This document shows positions 25,152 to 34,679 of a DNA stretch of 38,391 nt, one piece after another. A program made the position numbers and the translations under genes. How positions within the stretch are numbered: the first letter of the stretch is position 1; every line of letters starts with the position of its first letter. Source of the DNA: Nemertoderma westbladi (Eukaryota; Xenacoelomorpha; Nemertodermatida; Nemertodermatidae); the NCBI GenBank assembly GCA_032718475.1, contig JAUCBJ010003351.1, positions 1 through 38,391 of the forward strand. The letters run 5' to 3'. The notes under the pieces were generated by a model. It saw only the letters and a list, made by a program, of their open reading frames with translations, was not told the origin of the DNA and ran no database searches.

Positions 25152-25375
25152 TTTGAGGAAGTCTGTCTTCTATTGGAAAACAATTCGGTTGTACAATCAT
25201 TGGATTTGGAGTCCTGTAGTCTGACTGACCACGATTTGTACCTCCTCTCATTGGCCATGGGAAAGACCCCCAGTAGACTGACGGTTCTGAACCTGGGATA
25301 CAACAACTTGGGACTTAGGGGTGGCGCCTTCGTTGCCAGGATACTAAACTATCAAAGATATCTTAGCGATATCAG
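25152..25375 (+). CDS. LRR protein gene, exon with ribonuclease-inhibitor-type repeats
   Basis: The exon is bounded by the acceptor TTTCTCCACAG (ending 25151) and the donor ATCAG|GTTTGT (after 25375). It encodes about 74 residues: FEEVCLLLENNS, then VVQSLDLESCSLTDHDL, then LTVLNLGYNNLGLRGG. These are two full repeats of the 28-residue pattern LxxLxLxxC/NxL...G...L...L seen in NLR, LRRC and ribonuclease-inhibitor proteins, which act as protein-binding scaffolds. The exon starts in phase 0, matching the exon ending at 12063, and ends two bases into a codon. I did not find the next exon with confidence. The specific family member cannot be named from this piece. Confidence 0.75.
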
Positions 25376-25578
25376 GTTTGTTTTATAAAACACTATTGGT
25401 TTACTGGAACATTTATAAAAGTTTTATTAAAGTTAGGTTGACAATTAATTTGAGACGAAAACGTTATAATGTAAATTTTTATAAAAGTCTCAAGTAAATA
25501 GTCAATGACAACTAATTAAAGTTAAATAATAATTAATTAAACATTAAAATTCAGGACATTGTAGTGGTAGTCTGTCTG

Positions 25579-26022
25579 TCATACAAACAATGGGTAAGCC
25601 ATAGGCACTATTCGAGGTATGGGCCGTTTCGGTTGGCCAATTAGAGGGTCACAATCACTAGCAATGGCTAATTCTGAGTAACCAACGGCAACCACGTTGG
25701 GCTTATCATTACGATGTTTGTAGCAATAAACCAACATAACAGCTATGCTGAATAAGAAACAGGTAGAAGCGACTATTAATATGACCATATTGATAGTTTT
25801 CACAGTTTCAGGATCCATAGCTATTGTGTCATTCACGTAGTTGTACTGATACTCGGTACAACACTCACGAATATCCGTGCAGCATTTAATCCTTGGGATT
25901 ACATCGTCCTCATTCTGGATACATTCAGTCTGGTTGCGACATTCCTGTCCGTTCGTCACCGACACTAACACCAGAATAATTACGCCGCTCAATATCTTAA
26001 ACCCATCACTTTCTCCACCCAT
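25579..26022 (-). CDS. Shisa-like single-pass cysteine-rich membrane protein 1
   Basis: A 147-residue protein. An N-terminal hydrophobic signal peptide (about residues 8-25, ending near VTNGQ) is followed by a short ectodomain with six cysteines in the pattern C-x5-C-x12-CC-x5-CC (28, 34, 47, 48, 54, 55) and two N-glycosylation sequons (NQT, NDT). Then come one membrane span (about 78-100) and a tail of about 47 residues holding HRNDKPNVVAVGY, the YxxL-type motif YSEL and the end YPLFV. The paired CC...CC ectodomain plus one membrane span resembles the Shisa/WBP1/VOPP1 superfamily of trafficking and signalling adaptors, but the match is by pattern only. The start was chosen by alignment with the paralogue at 35457-35891, with which the first 63 codons are nearly identical. 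No intron is visible within the frame. Confidence 0.78.
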   Translation of the reverse strand: MGGESDGFKILSGVIILVLVSVTNGQECRNQTECIQNEDDVIPRIKCCTDIRECCTEYQYNYVNDTIAMDPETVKTINMVILIVASTCFLFSIAVMLVYCYKHRNDKPNVVAVGYSELAIASDCDPLIGQPKRPIPRIVPMAYPLFV

Positions 26023-26039
26023 TTTTACTCCTTTGAAGT

Positions 26040-26271
26040 TTTTCTTATAATTTATTCAGTTATATGTTGTCCCACAACATACTATAAAGTAAATTTACCT
26101 GATAAACTATTTGTAATGGGTATTATATTAATATATTAAATAATATATTTACTGCAAATACATTTTCAGGTTTCTGCTACCTAATTAATGTATTACATAT
26201 GATGAATAAGCGGCCCCAAATGCGTTATTGGCAAGCGACAATATTTCTTCTTACTTACTTAGGTTAATAGT
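26040..26271. other. Upstream region of Shisa-like 1
   Basis: AT-rich sequence that should hold the 5' UTR and promoter of the minus-strand gene. No similarity to the corresponding region of the paralogue is visible. No clear TATA box or initiator can be assigned. Confidence 0.4.
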
Positions 26272-26409
26272 TAGATACACTCAACATAAAATATTTATCT
26301 TGCCAAAATAACTCAAATAGATACACTCAACATAAAATATTTATCTTGCCAAAATAACTCAAATAGATACACTCAACATAAAATATTTATCTTGCCAAAA
26401 TAACTCAAA
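26272..26409 (+). repeat. 46-bp tandem repeat, three exact units
   Basis: Three identical 46-bp units at 26272-26317, 26318-26363 and 26364-26409, each starting TAGATACACTCAACATAAAA. Exact identity suggests a recent duplication. Confidence 0.95.
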
Positions 26410-26420
26410 TAAAGTTTCTT

Positions 26421-26633
26421 TTGTATTTTTTCGGGCCGCAATCTGACGTGCCAAAAATTAAGAAGTCTACCAATAAACGATATTCAAATCTGATGGAACT
26501 ACAGCAGATCCCAGCCCGTCCATATTCTGTGATAGATATACAGCAGCCCAATAGATTTTTGGTAATATCATTCAGCAAACGCATCTGTAAACCAAAACCA
26601 AAAGATCAAAACCCTGATTTAATCAATTCTTAA
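26421..26633 (+). CDS. Possible terminal exon, unknown protein
   Basis: An open stretch ends with TAA at 26633 and has coding-like composition (for example MELQQIPARPYSVIDIQQPN and SFSKRICKPKPKDQNPD). It has no good start codon and no convincing splice acceptor in the phase needed to join the LRR exon ending at 25375. I cannot assign a family. It may be the last exon of the LRR gene, a piece of another gene, or chance. Confidence 0.25.
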   Translation: MYFFGPQSDVPKIKKSTNKRYSNLMELQQIPARPYSVIDIQQPNRFLVISFSKRICKPKPKDQNPDLINS

Positions 26634-26639
26634 TTGTTT

Positions 26640-27750
26640 AAAGAAATTAATGAAAAAATGATGACTACATTCCTTAAAATATTAAACAAAGAAAAAAACT
26701 AAATACTTACTAAAGTAATTTAGTGCAGTAAGTCCGTATTAGTGTGATATCGTCCTGTTATTGTAGCGTGAGAATAAACCATTAAGTGTTTAATGGCCGA
26801 TGGCGATGATTTAATATAAGTTAGTATCTGCATTTTAATATTTTTAGCGTGTGAAAGAAACGGGTGTCAACATTACAATGTGTAAGTTTGTGTAGTCTGT
26901 ATGCTACATTGTCGAGTGTAGATAAACCCAGTCAGTACCGGTAGGGAGGCCTTTGACCAGAGTATGCCGTGAAATCGAGCGAAGCATATATTTCCCTAGG
27001 AGAATAAGTAATCCCCATAGATTTAATCCCCAGAGTTGTAGAGTTGCGAGTTGATAGAATTCTTAAGATTTTATTGTGTAACAATATATAGCAACATCGT
27101 TTGTTTATAAAAAAAAAGTTTGTTCAGAAACGTTTGTTTATTTTAAAATAACAAAGACAACAGAGAGTTAAAGACATTTCAGGTACATTGTAAAAACTAC
27201 AGCTATAATGTCTACATTACTTCGGTATTGAATGTGCAGCTGTAATGTGATATGATCTAACTATCTAAAATAATAATGTGTTACATGGTAATTCATTGTT
27301 AGTACTAACCGAGTTAAGAAATGTTACCATCATTTTATGATACAATAAATTATTTTAAATAATATTAACTATAGCAACAATGCCAGAAAATAAACAAAAC
27401 TTATTTGAATAGGTCCTGAAAAGGATAGGGTTAGATGGTAGTTTTAAACATGCCTGACCATCTAAACTTACCCTAAAAATTAAACCAAAGTAATAATTTA
27501 TTGTACAACTACGTACTACCGGTAATGCATACAGCATAATATTCTGTGGCAGTAATCCACCACCTTTACAAAAATAAATATGTAATTTCTGGACATCAAA
27601 AAATTAATTTAAAAAATTTAGAAAATAACGTCATTTTTAGACGTTTAATTGTTGATTTTAATGAATTAATTTTTTATTTTTTAATGTCAAAAATGACGTA
27701 GTTTTATATTTTTTGTGGCGGAGTTCTGTCGCAGCAAAAATTATATTGGA
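26640..27750. other. Non-coding stretch downstream of the fibrinogen-domain gene
   Basis: AT-rich sequence with no recognisable domain on either strand. It holds poly-A/T runs and, near its right end, the inverted repeat at 27627-27699. It probably includes the 3' UTR of the minus-strand gene that ends at 27758. Confidence 0.5.
27627..27699. repeat. Inverted repeat
   Basis: ACGTCATTTTTAGAC (about 27627-27641) is the near-perfect reverse complement of GTCAAAAATGACGT (about 27686-27699). The two are separated by about 45 AT-rich bases, so a hairpin could form. It lies 60-130 bases beyond the stop codon of the fibrinogen-domain gene, so it would fall in that gene's 3' UTR, or it may be a tiny MITE. 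Confidence 0.6.
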
Positions 27751-27757
27751 GCATCAT

Positions 27758-29203
27758 TTATACCCGAACTTTCATTTCCACCTTATCCGCCGGCAGTTTG
27801 GCTGTAAAGGTCGACCACCTGGGACCCTTATTACTTCCGAGCCCGTAAACCCCGTTTAGGTTAGACCTCTGGCAATCGCGGTACCACCACGCCCCTGTCC
27901 AATACTCTGCACAGTTACCGCTAGAGACGTCATTATCATTGTCTTTGGTGCTAAACGGCTGGCCCCCTAAATAATAGTCGCCTTCTGGGCCACCGTAAAG
28001 AATCGAATCGCCGATAGTGCCACTGAAACCGGACAATTCCAAAACGTAATTAGTGGAATAATTACCCAATCGGAAGTGTTCATATTCCGCGTAGCCGTAG
28101 GTGCCGTTGTACCAAAGGTCAATCCTCAGAGTGACCCCTCCTCTACACAGATGGTAAATATTCTCTAAACCCAACCAGAATTCGCCACTTACGTTCCCAA
28201 ATCCGGACAGATAACTTTCCCAACCAAGATAAAACTCTTGCGATCCATCGACCCGTCTCTGTATAACAACCCATGGTCCCCCAGGGACGCTTGTATCGCA
28301 ACGGATATCCATATTTGATCCGTTCGCGTTAGGGACTTTGTAGACTCGAACGGTGTTGTTTGTCTGACTCTGGGAACACAGCCTGTCAGGTCGCAGAAAC
28401 CCTGCGGTTTCCATTAAATCCCTCATTTGGGATGCGAGTTCGTCGCCGAAAAACTTTTCCTGTTCCTTAAATTGTTCACTAAATATTGTCACCTGGTTAT
28501 TCAGCTGAATACTCAAATTATTCATTTGGTTGTCCATTTTTTCATTCAATTTATCACCGTATTCTTTAATCTGCTTATCCAGTTGCTCATTAAAAGCTGT
28601 TTCTTGCTCGGAAATCTTTGCAACCAATTCTCTCTTTTCAGATAGAATTAAAGTAATTATCACCATTATACCAACGATGATTACAGCTGATATGCCTACC
28701 CCTATACCTATTAACCAATACTTCCACACGTTATTAGCTTCTCTATGTTGCCTGGCAATTGATTCCTTTAATCCCGCCTCTTGTTCAGTCTGCCAACCGT
28801 AAATAACGTTTTGCGACTTCAACGTAGAATGGGCAGCTGGATCATTGGAACTCCTATACGACATGGAATCGTGGAGGTTCCCTGCTGCGGGGTTAGTACC
28901 TGTACCACTGGAACTACGATAAGATGAGTGGTACTTATTCTCAAAGCCAGCTTGCGGGTACGTTGGATTGTTGAAGAAAAGTGGATTATTCGAAATGTTG
29001 TTCGAAAGTCGCTTTTGGGAATTTTCATCGGCCTGCTCTGTTACAGTATCGTAATTGACACTGGCAGTGCCAATGCTGCCGAGATCTATGTAGTCAGTGC
29101 CGTCCTCCGTTGTACCATAGGCCCCACTGTTGGATTCCTTTCGGGGGACTCTGCCATCTCTATCGCCTAATTCAATGGAACTCGATGGAAATCCAGTGGT
29201 CAT
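27758..29203 (-). CDS. Type II membrane fibrinogen-related protein (FIBCD1-like architecture)
   Basis: A 481-residue protein in one uninterrupted frame. Residues 1-160 form a polar, Ser/Asn/Tyr-rich region without a signal peptide, so probably cytoplasmic (it includes DYIDL). Residues 163-187 are a strong membrane span. Residues 188-268 are a Gln/Glu/Lys-rich coiled coil likely to trimerise. Residues 274-481 are a fibrinogen-related domain, with WVVIQRRVDGSQEFYLGWESY, EFWLGLENI, the calcium-site-like FSTKDNDND (417-425) and CAEYWTGAWWYRDC (431-444). The order matches the acetyl-group-binding receptor FIBCD1 and other invertebrate FREPs, which recognise glycans outside the cell. C353 is an extra cysteine with no obvious partner. 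A 3' splice-like TTTCTTTCTAG ends two bases before the ATG, suggesting an intron in the 5' UTR. The ligand is unknown. Confidence 0.92.
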   Translation of the reverse strand: MTTGFPSSSIELGDRDGRVPRKESNSGAYGTTEDGTDYIDLGSIGTASVNYDTVTEQADENSQKRLSNNISNNPLFFNNPTYPQAGFENKYHSSYRSSSGTGTNPAAGNLHDSMSYRSSNDPAAHSTLKSQNVIYGWQTEQEAGLKESIARQHREANNVWKYWLIGIGVGISAVIIVGIMVIITLILSEKRELVAKISEQETAFNEQLDKQIKEYGDKLNEKMDNQMNNLSIQLNNQVTIFSEQFKEQEKFFGDELASQMRDLMETAGFLRPDRLCSQSQTNNTVRVYKVPNANGSNMDIRCDTSVPGGPWVVIQRRVDGSQEFYLGWESYLSGFGNVSGEFWLGLENIYHLCRGGVTLRIDLWYNGTYGYAEYEHFRLGNYSTNYVLELSGFSGTIGDSILYGGPEGDYYLGGQPFSTKDNDNDVSSGNCAEYWTGAWWYRDCQRSNLNGVYGLGSNKGPRWSTFTAKLPADKVEMKVRV

Positions 29204-29205
29204 AT

Positions 29206-29216
29206 CTAGAAAGAAA
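29206..29216 (-). promoter_or_regulatory. Probable 3' splice site before the FReD start codon
   Basis: On the minus strand a pyrimidine-rich run TTTCTTTCTAG ends at 29206 and is followed by AT and then the ATG at 29203. This is a good acceptor and implies a non-coding first exon further right, which I could not locate. Confidence 0.55.
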
Positions 29217-29930
29217 TGTAGAGAGTGTATAGTAAGAAGCTAATCAATAGTTAACAAAATGTGTTGGCCTATTGGAAATTAAAAATAATTATCTAAGTCA
29301 ATCCCCTAAACCCTAAAGTGTCAAAAGGAACAAGGGAAGGGGGATTTTAAATCCCCCCCTCCCCTCATCGCAAATCGCAAATCCCATCCCGAAGAATTAA
29401 AATCTCGTATCAAGTTAAATGAGCAATTACCGGAAAGGAGCTTGGTACATTATTCTAACCAAAACAATAAACTAAAGTCAATATAAACAGGTTACGGTTT
29501 TATAAAGTTATCCTTAAATAAAGTTATCCTAAAGTTATCCCAACCTTTACATTCACTTGCTAGTGTGTTTCTGCAGAAGTTTTCATAATGAAGGTCTACT
29601 GTAATTATTTGAAAATTAATAATTTAATTGAATAATTATAAGTAAACAACCAACTTACTTTATGTTCACTAAATTTCCACACCGTTGAGTGACAGATATT
29701 TCTTTAGAAAATTTGTAAATAAAACAAATAATTACAATATTATTGAAGTTTACCATTATAAGTAAGTAAGGTCTACTCCTCCCCCAGACCTGTTTATCTC
29801 AATTCTAAGAACTTTTTATCTTTCAACTTTCTGTTTATCTCTGTATAATATTTGCCGACATGGCGCCAGCATTCTGAGTTTGTCATCACACATTATGTAC
29901 ATTATTCACATCGGCATATCTGTGAACTTG
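29217..29930. other. Probable 5' UTR intron or promoter region of the FReD gene
   Basis: No coding is recognised. It contains a short C-rich patch (about 29355-29370), a small AAAGTTATCC repeat (about 29500-29540) and AT-rich sequence. Confidence 0.45.
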
Positions 29931-29936
29931 TTATCA

Positions 29937-32900
29937 GAATGTTTTATTTCTGTTTGATTTCCTCATTCTATTTGTATCGACTGCGAATAATAAAATAATT
30001 AATGTAATAAAACAACATGTACAAGAGATATGGTCGGGAAGCTCGAGCTCTATCCAATGGAAGCGGTCCGAGCAATGTCCTGCAAAGCGGAGGTGATTTT
30101 GTTCTTGTGTCAAGCTTGGGGGAACCAATGAGACACCTCCAATGTTATATAGTGTCTGGTTGGAGATGTGTGCATTGAACTTGACACAATGAACCCGGCG
30201 TAGCATTCTTGTGAATGTGCCGTCCAGAGATTTGGTGTCCTCAGCAGTTAGAGACCAGCATGGACTCCCATAGAGGAGTACTGGAACTACTGCTGCTCTA
30301 AATAACCGGACCTTAAGTTTCCGATTAATTCTCGGTGACTTCCAAATCCTGGAAAGCCTATTCAAGGCTGCCCATGCCTTTCCCTTACGTATTCGAAGGT
30401 CCTCACCTAACTTCCGGATCCATGATCCCAGGTAACAGAAGTCATCCACATGCTCAAGCATACCATCTTTTGAGCTTATGCTCATCCGATCAGAGACTTG
30501 CTGAGGACTTTCAAAGTTAACTGTCAAAATTTTGGTCTTTCTGGAGTTAATAAAAAGACCAACACTAGAAGCAGCATGTTCTAATGAGCTGAGGAGCCGT
30601 TGGGCTCCCTCTAGTGATTCTGAGAGTACTCCTAAGTCATCAGCAAAGTCTAGATCAGTTAGGTACTTGGCAGGATTTCCTCGACTTCTGGAGCCAGTAG
30701 GTGGAGTTATCATCACCCCATCACCATTATGATGATCTAAGGACATGCGTAGAACATAGTCAACAACAATTATGAACAAGAATGGTGCAAGTGTGTCTCC
30801 CTGGATGACGCCCCATAAAACTTCAAATGGTTCTGTGTCACCGTCAACAGTAGACACAAATGTTGTCGAACCATCGTATACTGATCTGATTGCTGCAATA
30901 ATTTCATCAGGAATCCCATATAATGAAAGTATGCTGAACATACGTGAGCGAGAGACTGAATCAAAGGCCTTGAAGAAGTCAACAAAGATAACAGCCAGAT
31001 GCCTGTCTTTCTTTTTTGATAACTCTTCAATTATCCTTCTAAGTGCCAAAATGGGCTCCATGGTTCCACGACCTTTACGGAACCCATTCTGATTTCCTCG
31101 GAGCAGTCTCTCAATGGGATCCCTGATGCGATTTAATAGAATTCTATTGTATAGCTTTGCAGCAATCGAGATCAATGAGATTCCCCGAAAAGAACCATAG
31201 AGTGTTAGGTTGCCCCCCTTCTTGGGAACTGGCACCAACTTATTTGTTTTCATTTCTTGTGGGACTCTTGTTGTACGGTTCATGTCTACTATGATGGGAT
31301 AGATGAGCTTTAAACACTCAGGTATTTTAAAGACCTCAGGGGGAACACCATCTATTCCACTGGCACAATTGGTCTTAATGCTCTTTGCAGCAGCCTTCAC
31401 TTCTGCAAAGGAGATATCACCAATGGGAATATCTGGGAGTACAGACTCAGACACTTTTACTTCTATAAAGTTGTCAGGCAATACCCTATCATTATTGAGG
31501 AGCTTTTCAAAGTGGGCCTTCCAACCATTGAGGCGATCGGCTGGTGATTCAGCCTTAACCTTGGTGGTTGGTTGGCTTTTTCGACCAGCAAGCAAGTTGA
31601 TCGATCTCCATGCCTGGGATGATTGCCTGCTGTCGTCAGTATCATTGATGGCATCAACCTGTTGGTTTATTAGCTCCTGTAAATTAACAGAGTACTGCCT
31701 GTTCAGGGACCTAGATGCAGCCTTAACTGCATTCTTGGCCACTGTAGTCTGTTTGAGTCGGGACTCTTTCTGCACCTTGTATAGGTCATTTCGGCACTTT
31801 TGAATTTTGTTGTCAGTCCAGGGGGCCCGTTTCCTGTTTCGAGGGTATACAGGAACTGTTTCTGCAGCTGCTAACTTAACTGCCTCTGTGAAGGCAGTAT
31901 AGCCCTCACAGTGATCTGCCGCCTCAGGGGCAAGAGCCTCATACCTGTTGCCCAGCTGTAGTGTGAAGCTGGATCTCACACTTGGCTGTTGCAACAGAGA
32001 GGACCAGTCATGCCGCGGCAAGGCAGATTTCGTTGTTCTGCTGGCACGCAGACTAAGTCTTACCTTGGCCACAATAAGGCGGTGATCACTGGAGAAGGGT
32101 CGTAGTGTAAAAGCATTACAGTCTTGTATAGAGCTCCTGCATTTCCTACGAAACAGGATATGGTCTATCTGGGACTTGTGACCACTGGGTACACTATGAG
32201 TCCATAGCTTTCCAGTTCGCTTCTTGAACTGGGTTCCAGCCGAAAACAATCCATTTCCAGAGATAAAATCCTGAAGATGGACAGAATTTCGGTTAACACT
32301 ATTGCTATAGACCCAGGGCGATGTAGGTGATTGATGCAGACTTGCATTAAAGTCTCCCAGTAATGGTAAGAATGCATGCTGATCCACGCCATCAGTAGCT
32401 GCTTGTAGCTTCTGGTAGAAATTTTCCACCTCCTCTACAGGGGCAACACTAGTTGGAGAGTAGCACACAATCAGAACCACCTTAGGAAACTTCTTAGCCA
32501 GTCTTCCAGAACATGAGAAGTGGCAACGGATGATGCGGTTAGAAATTTGGTCTATTTTGTCCAATGCTGCATGTGCAGTTGGATTCATCAATAGACCAAT
32601 TCCACCATTGCCACTATCATCTGCTGAAGCGAGGGCGAGTCGCCAACCGCCCCCATGTCCTTAATCAGAACCTCATCAGTCTGTCCAGTCTGCATTCGGT
32701 GCTCTTGAACACCCACTGCACTAAGAGAAAGCTTATCTGCCAAGGCAGTCAGCTCACCTTGTCGCATTGGGGACCCGAGTGTTAGGGTGTTTACTGAGGC
32801 TAGTCTAGTGACTTGCCTCAGATTCACCAATGGCTTTGTTGGTCGGGGTGGAACATGAGAGTAGCCTCCAACTCCAGAATCCCTCTCCCCCTTACTACCT

Positions 32901-33087
32901 GGCCTCCCTGGTGACCCAGGGTTTGGGCCAGAAAGGTCATCAGGAAAGGGACTCAAATAATTGTTTGCCGCTCTCTCTCCAGTAGGGGGTGAGACAGGCA
33001 GTCGGTCAGGAGATAACTGACGCCTGTGAGGCCGATTGTGTCCAGTCATTCCACTGGCCTCTAGTGGCTGGACCTCCGCATTACTAA
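29937..33087 (-). pseudogene. LINE B: AP endonuclease and reverse transcriptase ORF, frameshifted, 3' end altered
   Basis: A non-LTR retrotransposon polyprotein of the RTE-like kind often labelled craniofacial development protein 2-like in databases. It would nick the target DNA and reverse-transcribe the LINE RNA in place. The frame begins with a Pro/Ser-rich N-terminus (MDYISNAEVQPLE), then the endonuclease (VGVQEHRMQ, LLGDFNAS, SSDHRLIVAK), then RT (FRGISLI, RGNQNGFRKGRGTMEPI, FVDFFKAFDS, IQGDTLAPFLF, LDFADDLG, YLGSWI) and the C-terminal LRRVHCV and LRFAGHC. A one-base loss in a run of G (the C run at about 32650-32654) shifts the frame between the N-terminal part and the rest. After LRFAGHC (about 30085) the sequence departs from the intact C-terminus seen at 33171-33340, so the 3' end is replaced or lost. 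Copy inactive. Confidence 0.92.
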
Positions 33088-33098
33088 TGTAATCCATA
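33088..33098 (-). repeat. Target-site duplication (inner copy)
   Basis: TATGGATTACA on the minus strand, identical to 33547-33557. It brackets the inserted LINE fragment and contains the start codon of LINE B. Confidence 0.85.
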
Positions 33099-33546
33099 CT
33101 ACTACTAGGATCGGCATGCTGCATTGCAGCTGCATTTTTAAGAATGCTATGCCGGCTTGTCAACAAAATTTCACCGCCACAACTCCCTATCACCCATGAC
33201 ATTTGCTAGATCATCCGCATCTTTAAGTCCAGTGTCCTTTAAGATGCGTCTCAAGAAAGTCATGGGCTGTCCACCATGCTTATTCACTCCATGAGGCTGC
33301 CAAAGTACAAGATTATGCACTGGCTGGTCCTCACGGCGAAAGCAATGTCCTGCAAAGCGGAGGCGATTTTGTTCTAGTGTCAAGCTTGGGGGAACCAATG
33401 AGACACCACCAATGTTATATAGTGTCTGGTTGGAGATGTGTGCATTGTACTTGACACAATGAACCCGGCGTAGCATTCTTGTTAATGTGCCATCCAGAGA
33501 TTTGGTGTCCTCAGCAGTTAGAGCTCAGCATGGACTCCCGTAGTGG
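33099..33546 (-). mobile_element. LINE A: 5'-truncated LINE inserted into LINE B
   Basis: About 448 bases containing only the last part of the same kind of LINE ORF (TAEDTKSLDGT, LRRVHC, LRFAGHCFRREDQ, NLVLWQPHG, then GDRELWR and TGA at about 33171), a short 3' UTR of about 70 bases and a tail of TAG repeats. It lies between 11-bp direct repeats, as expected for target-primed reverse transcription with early 5' truncation. It shows the normal C-terminus that LINE B lacks. Confidence 0.85.
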
Positions 33547-33557
33547 TGTAATCCATA
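33547..33557 (-). repeat. Target-site duplication (outer copy)
   Basis: TATGGATTACA on the minus strand. It is the first copy after the LINE B 5' UTR and repeats at 33088-33098 on the other side of the inserted fragment. Confidence 0.85.
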
Positions 33558-34046
33558 GTGGGGGTTGGGGGGTGCTTTTTTGCTGAGTCAGCTCTCGGGG
33601 CAAATACCACACCCTGGTTTGCCATTCCACAGGGTGGGTGTCGCAGTGGAGTCAGATATGAGGCCCATCACCCATATCTACTCTCGCGCACATGATCCAC
33701 CATTGGCTGTGCAGCTTATCTGCTGGGTCATGCACTGTACCCCTGCTGCCAGGTGCAGGTCGCAGTGAAGTGCACTAAGAGTAGACATGAGAACACTCTA
33801 CTCCTGACCAGCCATTGGTAGATCACCATCTGCCTAGCCAGGCCATATACCCCTGCAGCCAAGTATATGGGTCCTTAATCCAGGACCAAGGGCATCCTTA
33901 TCCCAGAACGAAGGGGGTCCTAGTTACAGGACCAGATTTGCCCTAGTAAGAGGGTCTATGCAGCTACAGGTGGCACCTCCTTTATGCTGCATGGAGGTGG
34001 CAAGTTTTCTTGATCAATGACCTAGAATACCTGACCTGACCTGAAA
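33558..34046 (-). mobile_element. LINE B 5' UTR
   Basis: About 490 non-coding bases upstream of the LINE start codon, more GC-rich than the surroundings. It has two diverged monomers of about 115-120 bp (each with GTCGCAGT, CCATTGG, and ATACCCCTGC or GTACCCCTGC) and a GACCAGATTTG-type region, ending near GGTCAGGTCAGG. Such monomer repeats often hold the internal promoter of LINEs. Confidence 0.65.
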
Positions 34047-34067
34047 TCATATTTGAAACATTTTGGT

Positions 34068-34388
34068 CGATACGGGTTCGCTATTGGATGATATCGATAC
34101 GGGTTCGCTATTGGTTGAGATCGATACGGGTTCGCTATTGGTTGAGATCGATACGGGTTCGCTATTGGTTGAGATCGATACGGGTTCGCTATTGGTTGAG
34201 ATCGATACGGGTTCGCTATTGGTTGAGATCGATACGGGTTCGCTATTGGTTGAGATCGATACGGGTTCGCTATTGGATGAGATCGATACGGGTTCGCTAT
34301 TGGTTGAGATCGATACGGGTTCGCTATTGGTTGAGATCGATACGGGTTCGCTATTGGTTGAGATCGATACGGGTTCGCTATTGGATGA
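34068..34388 (+). repeat. 27-bp tandem repeat, about 12 units
   Basis: Highly regular units of the form ATCGATACGGGTTCGCTATT plus GGTTGAG. The 27-bp period is a multiple of three, so 9-residue repeats are open on both strands (for example IDTGSLLVE and IANPYRSQP). There are no flanking coding signals. Confidence 0.95.
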
Positions 34389-34469
34389 TTTACATAATTC
34401 CCGTAATTAAACAAGCGAGAGAGTTTCTTACAGATTACGAAGAGCCGAATAATTTGTTTGTTTTTAAAT

Positions 34470-34600
34470 TAGGTGGAGTTACTAGCGCTAGACGGTTCCC
34501 ATTGCTATATTTTCTACGTATTATATTTGATTTATAAATAATTTTCGTCGGAGTTGACGTCCAGGTTGGAAGTCTAGCGCAGACCTGGAAACTCCACCTG
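34470..34600. repeat. Imperfect inverted repeat, possible MITE
   Basis: AGGTGGAGTTACTAGCGCTA (from about 34471) and the reverse complement of GTCTAGCGCAGACCTGGAAA plus CTCCACCT (to about 34600) form imperfect arms around about 70 bases. A second short motif, TTGACGTCC, occurs on both sides of the right arm (about 34553 and 34619). Confidence 0.5.
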
Positions 34601-34679
34601 ATATGTTTTATGTCTGGAATTGACGTCCTTATTGCCTCCCAAATGTCATCCACAGCCACTCAACCGACCGCCCAATTCG

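Noticed and set aside
30335-31803. Plus-strand open frames of 60-166 codons across the LINE
   Set aside because: Shadows of the minus-strand reverse transcriptase frame, with no domain of their own.
34063-34537. Repeat proteins on both strands (IDTGSLLVE and IANPYRSQP repeats)
   Set aside because: By-product of a 27-bp tandem repeat. All frames are open, and nothing coding-like flanks it.
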